DNA of 64,000 nucleotides from Inia geoffrensis (taxonomy: Eukaryota > Chordata > Mammalia > Artiodactyla > Iniidae): contig CM070910.1 of NCBI GenBank assembly GCA_036417435.1, positions 82,878,784 to 82,942,783 on the forward strand, in the 5' to 3' direction. Position 1 is the first letter of the stretch. Each line of letters begins with the position of its first letter. Below are positions 57,946 through 64,000 of the stretch, one piece after another. Made by a program: the position numbers and the translations under genes. A model generated the notes under the pieces. It saw only the letters and a list, made by a program, of their open reading frames with translations. It searched no databases and was not told the DNA's origin.

Positions 57946-60272
57946 GAATGGGGAGGGATTAGGGTACAATTTAGGGTACGACAACGCTTAAGGTTTAGCG
58001 TACGTGTGAGGGCACGAGTTAGTGTTGGTGTCCTGGTTAAGATTAGGGCATGGGTGAGGGTAAGGCTTCGGGTGAGGGTCAGGGTTAGGATTCGGGTTAG
58101 GGTTAGGGTTAAGGAATGCAGAGGGATTAGGGTACAGCTTAGGGTACGACAGTGCTTAAGGGTTAGCGTTCGTGTGAGGGCAAGGGTTAGTGTCAGTGTC
58201 CTGGTTAAGATTTGGGCACGGGTGAGGGTAAGGCTTCAGGTGAGGGTCAGGGTTAGGATTCGGGTTAGGGTTAGGGTTAGGGAATGGGGAGGGATTAGGG
58301 TACTGTTTAGGGTACGACAACGATTAAGGGTTAGCGTACATGTGAGGGCACAAGTTAGTGTTGGTGTCCTGGTTAAGATTAGGGCACGGGTGAGGGTAAG
58401 GTTTCGGGTGAGGGTCAGGCATAGAATTCGGGTTAGGGTTAGGGTTAGGGAATGGGGAGATATTAGGGCACAGTTTAGGGTACCACAACGCTTAAGGTTT
58501 AGCGTACGTGTGAGGTCACTAGTTAGTGTTAGTGTACTGATTACGATTAGGGCACGGGTGAGTGTAAGGCCTCGGAAGAGGGTCACGTTAAGGGTTAGGG
58601 TTAGGGTTAGGGTTAGGGAATGGGGATTGATTAGGGTACAGGTTAGGGTACGGCAATGGCTTAGGGTTGGCGTACGTTAGATGGCATGGGTTAGTGTTGA
58701 TGTACTGGTTAAAATTAGGACACGGGTGAGGGTAAAGTTTCGGGTGAGTGTCATGGTTAGGTTTCAGGTTAGGGTTAGGGTTAGGGAATGGAGAGGGATT
58801 CGGGTACAGGTTAGGGTACCGCTGCGGTTTAGTGTTAGCGTACGTGTGAGGGCACGAGTTAGTCTTGGTGTCCTGGTTAAGATTAGGGCACGGGTGAGGG
58901 TAAGGCTTCAGGTGAGGGTCAGGGTTAGGATTCGGGTTAGGGTTAGGGTTAAGGAATGCAGAGGGATTAGGCTACAGCTTAGGGTACGACAGTGCTTTAG
59001 GGTTAGCGTTCGTGTGAGGGCAAGGGTTAGTGTTAGTGTCCTGGTTAAGATTAGGGCACGGGTGAGGGTAAGGCTTCAGGTGAGGGTCAGGGTTAGGATT
59101 CGGGTTAGGGTTAGGGTTAGGGAATCGGGAGGGATTAGGGTACAGTTTAGGGTACGACAACGATTATGGTTAGCGTACGTGTGAGGGCACAAGTTAGTGT
59201 TGGTGTCCTGGTTAAGATTAGGGCACGGGTGAGGGTAAGGCTTCGGGTGAGGGTCAGGGTTAGGATTCGGGTTAGGGTTAGGGTTAAGGAATGCAGAGGG
59301 ATTAGGGTACAGCTTAGGGTACGACAACGATTAAGGGTTAGCGTACGTGTGAGGGCACAAGTTAGTGTTGGTGTCCTGGTTAAGATTAGGGCACAGGTGA
59401 GGGTAAGGTTTCGGGTGAGGGTCAGGGATAGAATTCGGGTTAGGGTTAGGGTTAGGGAATGGGGAGATATTAGGGCACAGTTTAGGGTAGCACAACGCTT
59501 AAGGTTTAGCGTACGTGTGAGGTCACTAGTTAGTGTTAGTGTACTGCTTACGATTAGGGCACGGGTGAGGGTAAGGCCTCGGAAGAAGGTCACGTTAAGG
59601 GTTAGGGTTTGGGTTAGGGTTAGGGAATGGGGATTGATTAGGGTACAGGTTAGGGTACGGCAATGGCTTAGGGTTGGCGTACGATAGAGGGCATGAGTTA
59701 GTGTTGATGTTCTGGTTAAAATTAGGACACGGGTGAGGGTAAAGTTTCGGGTGAGTGTCATGGTTAGGTTTCAGGTTAGGGTTAGGGTTAGGGAATGGAG
59801 AGGGATTAGGGTACAGGTTAGGGTACCGCTGCGGTTTAGTGTTAGCGTACGTTTGAGGGCACGAGTTAGTCTTGGTGTCCTGGTTAAGATTAGGGCACGG
59901 GTGAGGGTAAGGCTTCGGATGAGGGTCAGGGTTAAGGAATGGAGAGGGATTAGGGTACAGGTTAGGGTACGACAATGCTTAAGGGTTAGCGTAAGTGTGA
60001 GGGCACGAGTTAGTGTTGGTGTACTGGTTAAGACAACGGCACCGATGAGGGTAAGGCCTCGGAAAAGGGTCACGTTCAGGGTTTCGCTTAGGGTTAGGGT
60101 TAGGGAATGGGGAGGGATTAGGGTACAGGATAGGGTACGACAATGCTTAAGGGTTAGCGTACGTTTGAGGGCATGAGTTAGTGTTTGTGTACTGGTTAAG
60201 ATTAGGGCATTGGTTAGGGTAGGGCATCAGAAGTGGGTCAGGTTTAGGGATGGGGTTAGGGTTAGGGTTAAG
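57946..60272 (+). repeat. 14-monomer block with fused monomers and 144-bp M6, 2327 bp
   Basis: M1 57946, M2 58114, M3 58282, M4 58450, M5 58618, M6/M1 58786, M2 58954, M3/M1 59122 (167), M2/M3 59289, M4 59457, M5 59625, M6 59793 (144), M7 59937, M8 60105. To 59659 it copies 53747-55460. M6 has lost 24 bp after GGGTCAGGG. Confidence 0.91.
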
Positions 60273-61448
60273 GAATGGGGAGGGATTAGGGTACAATTTA
60301 GGGTAAGACAACGATTAAGGGTTAGCGTACGTGTGAGGGCACGAGTTAGTGTTGGTGTCCTGGTTAAGATTAGGGCACGGGTGAGGGTAAGGCTTCGGGT
60401 GAGGGTCAGGGTTAGGATTCGGGTTAGGGTTAGGGTTAAGGAATGGGGAGATATTAGGGCACAGTTTAGGGTACCACAACGCTTAAGGTTTAGCGTACGT
60501 GTGAGGTCACTAGTTAGTGTTAGTGTACTGCTTACGATTAGGGCACGGGTGAGGGTAAGGCCTCGGAAGAGGGTCACGTTAAGGGTTAGGGTTAGGGTTA
60601 GGGTTAGGGAATGGGGATTGATTAGGGTACAGGTTAGGGTACGGCAATGGCTTAGGGTTGGCGTACGTTAGAGGGCATGGGTTAGTGTTGATGTACTGGT
60701 TAAAATTAGGACACGGGTGAGGGTAAAGTTTCGGGTGAGTTTCATGGTTAGGTTTCAGGTTAGGGTTAGGCTTAGGGAATGGAGAGGGATTAGGGTACAG
60801 GTTAGGGTACCGCTGCGGTTTAGTGTTAGCGTACGTTTGAGGGCACGAGTTAGTCTTGGTGTCCTGGTTAAGATTAGGGCACGGGTGAGGGTAAGGCTTC
60901 GGGTGAGGGTCAGTGTTAGGATTCGGGTTAGGGTTAGGTTTAAGGAATGCAGAAGGATTAGGGTACAGCTTAGGGTATGACAGTGCTTTAGGGTTAGCGT
61001 TCGTGTGAGGGCAAGGGTTATTGTTAGTGTCCTGGTTAAGATTAGGGCACGGGTGAGGGTAAGGCTTCGGGTGAGGGTCAGGGTTAGGATTCAGGTTAGG
61101 GTTAGGGTTCGGGAATGGAGAGGGATTAGGGTACAGGTTAGGGTACGACAATGCTTAAGGGTTAGCGTAAGTGTGAGGGCACGAGTTAATGTTGGTGTAC
61201 TGGTTAAGACAAGGGCACAGATGAGGGTAAGGCCTCGGAAAAGGGTCACGTTCAGGGTTTCGCTTAGGGTTAGGGTTAGGGAATGGGGAGGGATTAGGGT
61301 ACAGGATAGGGTACGACAATGCTTAAGGGTTAGCGTACGTTTGAGGGCATGAGTTAGTGTTTGTGTACTGGTTAAGATTAGGGCATTGGTTAGGGTAGGG
61401 CTTCGGAAGTGGGTCAGGTTTAGGGATGGGGTTAGGGTTAGAGTTAAA
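60273..61448 (+). repeat. 7-monomer HOR variant, heavily recombined, 1176 bp
   Basis: M1 with an M3-like core (TACAATTTAG then GACAACGATT) 60273, M4 60441, M5 60609, M6/M1 60777, M2 with M6-type tail 60945, M7 61113, M8 61281. M2 and M3 are skipped once and M7-M8-M1 once. Confidence 0.89.
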
Positions 61449-62120
61449 GAATGGGGAGGGATTAGGGTACAATTTAGGGTACGACAACGCTTAAGGTTTA
61501 GCGTACGTGTGAGGGCACGAGTTAGTGTTGGTGTCCTGGTTAAGATTAGGGCACGGGTGAGGGTAAGGCTTCGGGTGAGGGTCAGGGTTAGGATTCGGGT
61601 TAGGGTTAGGGTTAAGGAATGCAGAGGGATTAGGGTACAGCATAGGGTACGACAACGATTAAGGGTTAGCGTACGTGTGAGGGCACAAGTTAGTGTTGGT
61701 GTCCTGGTTAAGATTAGGGCACGGGTGAGGGTAAGGTTTCGGGTGAGGGTCAGGGATAGAATTCGGGTTAGGGTTAGGGTTAGGGAATGGGGAGATATTA
61801 GGGCACAGTTTAGAGTACCACAATGCTTAAAGTTTAGCGTACGTGTGAGGTCACTAGTTAGTGTTAGTCTACTGCTTACGATTAGGGCACGGGTGAGGGT
61901 AAGGCCTCTGAAGAGGGTCACGTTAAGGGTTAGGGTTAGGGTTAGGGTTAGGGAATGGGGCGCGCTTAGGGTACAGGATAGGGTACGACAATGCTTAAGG
62001 GTTAGCGTACGTTTGAGGGCATGAGTTAGTGTTTGTGTACTGGTTAAGATTAGGGCATTGGTTAGGGTATGGCATCGGAAGTGGGTCAGGTTTAGGGATG
62101 GGGTTAGGGTTAGGGTTAAG
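61449..62120 (+). repeat. 4-monomer HOR variant, 672 bp
   Basis: M1 61449, M2/M3 61617, M4 61785, M8 61953, the shortest M1-to-M1 interval in the window. M8 has the GGGGCGCGCTTAGG start seen elsewhere only at 56266. Confidence 0.92.
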
Positions 62121-63458
62121 GAATGGGGAGGGATTAGGGTACAATTTAGGGTACGACAACGCTTAAGGTTTAGCGTACGTGTGAGGGCACGAGTTAGTGT
62201 TGGTGTCCTGGTTAAGATTAGGGCACGGGTGCGGGTAAGGCTTCGGGTGAGGGTCAGGGTTAGGATTCGGGTTAGGGTTAGGGTTAAGGAATGCAGAGGG
62301 AGTAGGCTACAGCTTAGGGTACGACAGTGCTTAAGGGTTAGCGTTCGTGTGAGCGCAAGGGTTAGTGTTAGTGTCCTGGTTAAGATTAGGGCACGGGTGA
62401 GGGTAAGGCTTCAGGTGAGGGTCAGGGTTAGGATTCGGGTTAGGGTTAGGGTTAGGGAATGGGGAGGGATTAGGGTACAGTTTAGGGTACGACAACGATT
62501 AAGGGTTAGCGTACGTGTGAGGGCACAAGTTAGTGTTGGTGTCCTGGTTAAGATTAGGGCACGGGTGAGGGTAAGGTTTCGGGTGAGGGTCAGGGATAGA
62601 ATTCGGGTTAGGGTTAGGGTTAGGGAATGGGGAGATATTAGGGCACTGTTTAGGGTACCACAACGCTTAAGGTTTAGCGTACGTGTGAGGTCAGTAGTTA
62701 GTGTACTGCTTACGATTAGGGCACGGGTGAGGGTAAGGCCTCGGAAGAGGGTCACGTTAAGGGTTAGGGTTAGGGTTAGGGTTAGGGAATGGGGATTGAT
62801 TAGGGTACAGGTTAGGGTACGGCAATGGCTTAGGGTTGGCGTACGTTAGAGGGCATGGGTTAGTGTTGATGTACTGGTTAAAATTAGGACACGGGTGAGG
62901 GTAAAGTTTCGGGTGAGTGTCATGGTTAGGTTTCAGGTTAGGGTTAGGGTTAGGGAATGGAGAGGGATTAGGGTACAGGTTAGGGTACCGCTGCGGTTTA
63001 GTGTTAGCGTACGTTTGAGGGCACGAGTTAGTCTTGGTGTCCTGGTTAAGATTAGGGCACGGGTGAGGGTAAGGCTTCGGGTGAGGGTCAGGGTTAGGAT
63101 TCTGGTTAGGGTTAGGGTTAGGGAATGGAGAGGGATTAGGGTACAGGTTAGGGTACGACAATGCTTAAGGGTTAGCGTAAGTGTGAGGGCACGAGTTAGT
63201 GTTGGTGTACTGGTTAAGACAAGGGCACCGATGAGGGTAAGGCCTCGGAAAAGGGTCACGTTCAGGGTTTCGCTTAGGGTTAGGGTTAGGGAATGGGGAG
63301 GGATTAGGGTACAGGATAGGGTACGACAATGCTTAAGGGTTAGCGTACGTTTGAGGGCATGAGTTAGTGTTTGTGTACTGGTTAAGATTAGGGCATTGGT
63401 TAGGGTAGGGCATCGGAAGTGGGTCAGGTTTAGGGATGGGGTTAGGGTTAGGGTTAGG
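62121..63458 (+). repeat. 8-monomer HOR, 1338 bp (M4 short by one hexamer)
   Basis: M1 62121, M2 62289 (GGGAGTAGGCTACAGC), M3 62457, M4 62625 (162 bp), M5 62787, M6 62955, M7 63123, M8 63291. Here the lost six bases lie in the middle of M4 (GGTCAGTAGTTAGTGTACTG), not in the TTAGGG tail as in other 162-bp M4 copies. Confidence 0.92.
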
Positions 63459-64000
63459 GAATGGGGAGGGAGTAGGGTACAATTTAGGGTACGACAACGC
63501 TTAAGGTTTAGCGTACGTGTGAGGGCACGAGTTAGTGTTGGTGTCCTGGTTAAGATTAGGGCACGGGTGAGGGTAAGGCTTCGGGTGAGGGTCAGGGTTA
63601 GGATTCGGGTTAGGGTTAGGGTTAGGGAATGGGGAGGGATTAGGGTACAGTTTAGGGTACGACAACGATTAAGGGTTAGCGTACGTGTGAGGGCACAAGT
63701 TAGTGTTGGTGTCCTGGTTAAGTTTAGGGCACGGGTGAGGGTAAGGTTTCGGGTGAGGGTCAGGGATAGAATTCGGGTTAGGGTTAGGGTTAGGGAATGG
63801 GGAGATATTAGGGCACAGTTTAGGGTACCACAACGCTTAAGGTTTAGCGTACGTGTGAGGTCACTAGTTAGTGTTAGTGTACTGCTTACGATTAGGGCAC
63901 GGGTGAGGGTAAGGCCTCGGAAGAGGGTCACGTTAAGGGTTAGGGTTAGGGTTAGGGTTAGGGAATGGGGATTGATTAGGGTACAGGTTAGGGTACGGCA
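63459..64000 (+). repeat. Partial HOR at right edge: M1, M3, M4, M5 (cut)
   Basis: M1 63459 (with a GTTAG end, as M2 has, rather than GTTAAG), M3 63627, M4 63795, M5 63963 running off the window. M2 is skipped. The array clearly continues to the right. Confidence 0.9.

Larger units (their letters stand above)
52093..61987 (+). repeat. A-B-A-C-B segmental duplication mosaic
   Basis: A: 52093-55460 matches 56292-59659 at offset 4199. B: 55437-56300 matches 61124-61987 at offset 5687. Between the second A and the second B lies C (about 59660-61123). The offsets differ by 1488 bp, the distance from the M5 at 59625 to the M7 at 61113. I noticed only two mismatches in A (near 52534 and 53693) and one in B (near 55947), so the copies are very young. 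Confidence 0.93.
1..64000 (+). repeat. Telomere-like satellite array, 168-bp monomers, whole window
   Basis: The whole window is a head-to-tail satellite. I walked monomer starts (GAATGG or GAATGC after a TTAGGG run) from one end to the other; nearly all are exactly 168 bp apart and none is inverted. In an M3-type consensus I counted 72 G, 15 C and 8 CpG in 168 bases, so the strand is very G-rich and C-poor (about 52% G+C). Both ends of the window cut the array inside a monomer, so it extends in both directions. Known biology: TTAGGG is the telomere repeat of vertebrates and many other eukaryotes. Inference: a subtelomeric or heterochromatic satellite that arose from degenerate telomere repeat. 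It is not the telomere itself, because I found no perfect TTAGGG run longer than about five or six units. Confidence 0.97.

Noticed and set aside
63900..63975. True telomere tract
   Set aside because: Only about five perfect TTAGGG in a row before the M5 sequence resumes. No pure repeat stretch was seen anywhere in the window.
1..64000. CRISPR array
   Set aside because: Regular spacing exists, but there are no unique spacers: the sequence between any two short repeats is itself repeated, and the composition is telomere-like.
1..64000. tRNA, rRNA or other structured RNA genes, promoters or terminators
   Set aside because: Nothing but satellite monomers was found on either strand. G-run motifs are explained by the telomere-like repeat and not by transcription signals.
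1..64000. Inverted monomers or palindromic junctions
   Set aside because: I looked for CCCTAA-rich stretches on the plus strand and found none; orientation is constant.

Overview
The window is one unbroken tandem-repeat array with no gene in it. Every base from 1 to 64000 falls in head-to-tail copies of a ~168-bp monomer, about 380 copies, all in the same orientation (G-rich strand on +). Monomer joins mostly carry two to five perfect copies of the TTAGGG telomere hexamer. Read in six-base steps, the monomer is itself 28 decayed TTAGGG hexamers: in my hand count of an M3-type consensus, 117 of 168 bases match an in-phase TTAGGG and 18 of 28 hexamers match at four or more positions. This points to a eukaryotic chromosome with TTAGGG-type telomeres (vertebrates, many invertebrates, many fungi, some stramenopiles). 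I cannot name the species. The setting is most likely subtelomeric or another large heterochromatin block. If the repeat keeps telomere polarity, the chromosome end lies to the right.

Eight monomer types (M1 to M8) can be told apart by fixed differences. They follow one another in the order M1-M2-M3-M4-M5-M6-M7-M8, giving a higher-order repeat (HOR) of 1344 bp (8 x 168). I place each monomer start at the GAATGG/GAATGC that follows the TTAGGG run. Complete or near-complete 8-mers are common. Between them lie 4-, 5-, 6-, 7-, 9-, 10-, 12-, 13-, 14- and 15-mer variants made by loss, gain or fusion of monomers.

Regions: (1) 1 to ~19.5 kb, a left domain with its own variants (M3-M4-M3-M4 blocks, a 150-bp M3, an ~3000-bp super-unit). 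It contains a 4.2-kb block present twice 11,013 bp apart with four differences seen. (2) ~20 to 38.3 kb, a middle domain of mostly regular 1344-bp units, with a perfect 834-bp tandem duplication at 35.5-37.2 kb. (3) ~38 to 64 kb, a right domain dominated by recent segmental duplication: a 3696-bp tandem pair at 41.6-49.0 kb and an A-B-A-C-B mosaic at 52.1-62.0 kb.

Long open frames occur on both strands, but they follow from the repeat: AGGGTT reads Arg-Val, CCTAAC Pro-Asn and CTAACC Leu-Thr, none with a stop, and 168 is a multiple of 3. They are not annotated as genes. I saw no RNA gene, mobile element, CRISPR or unique sequence.
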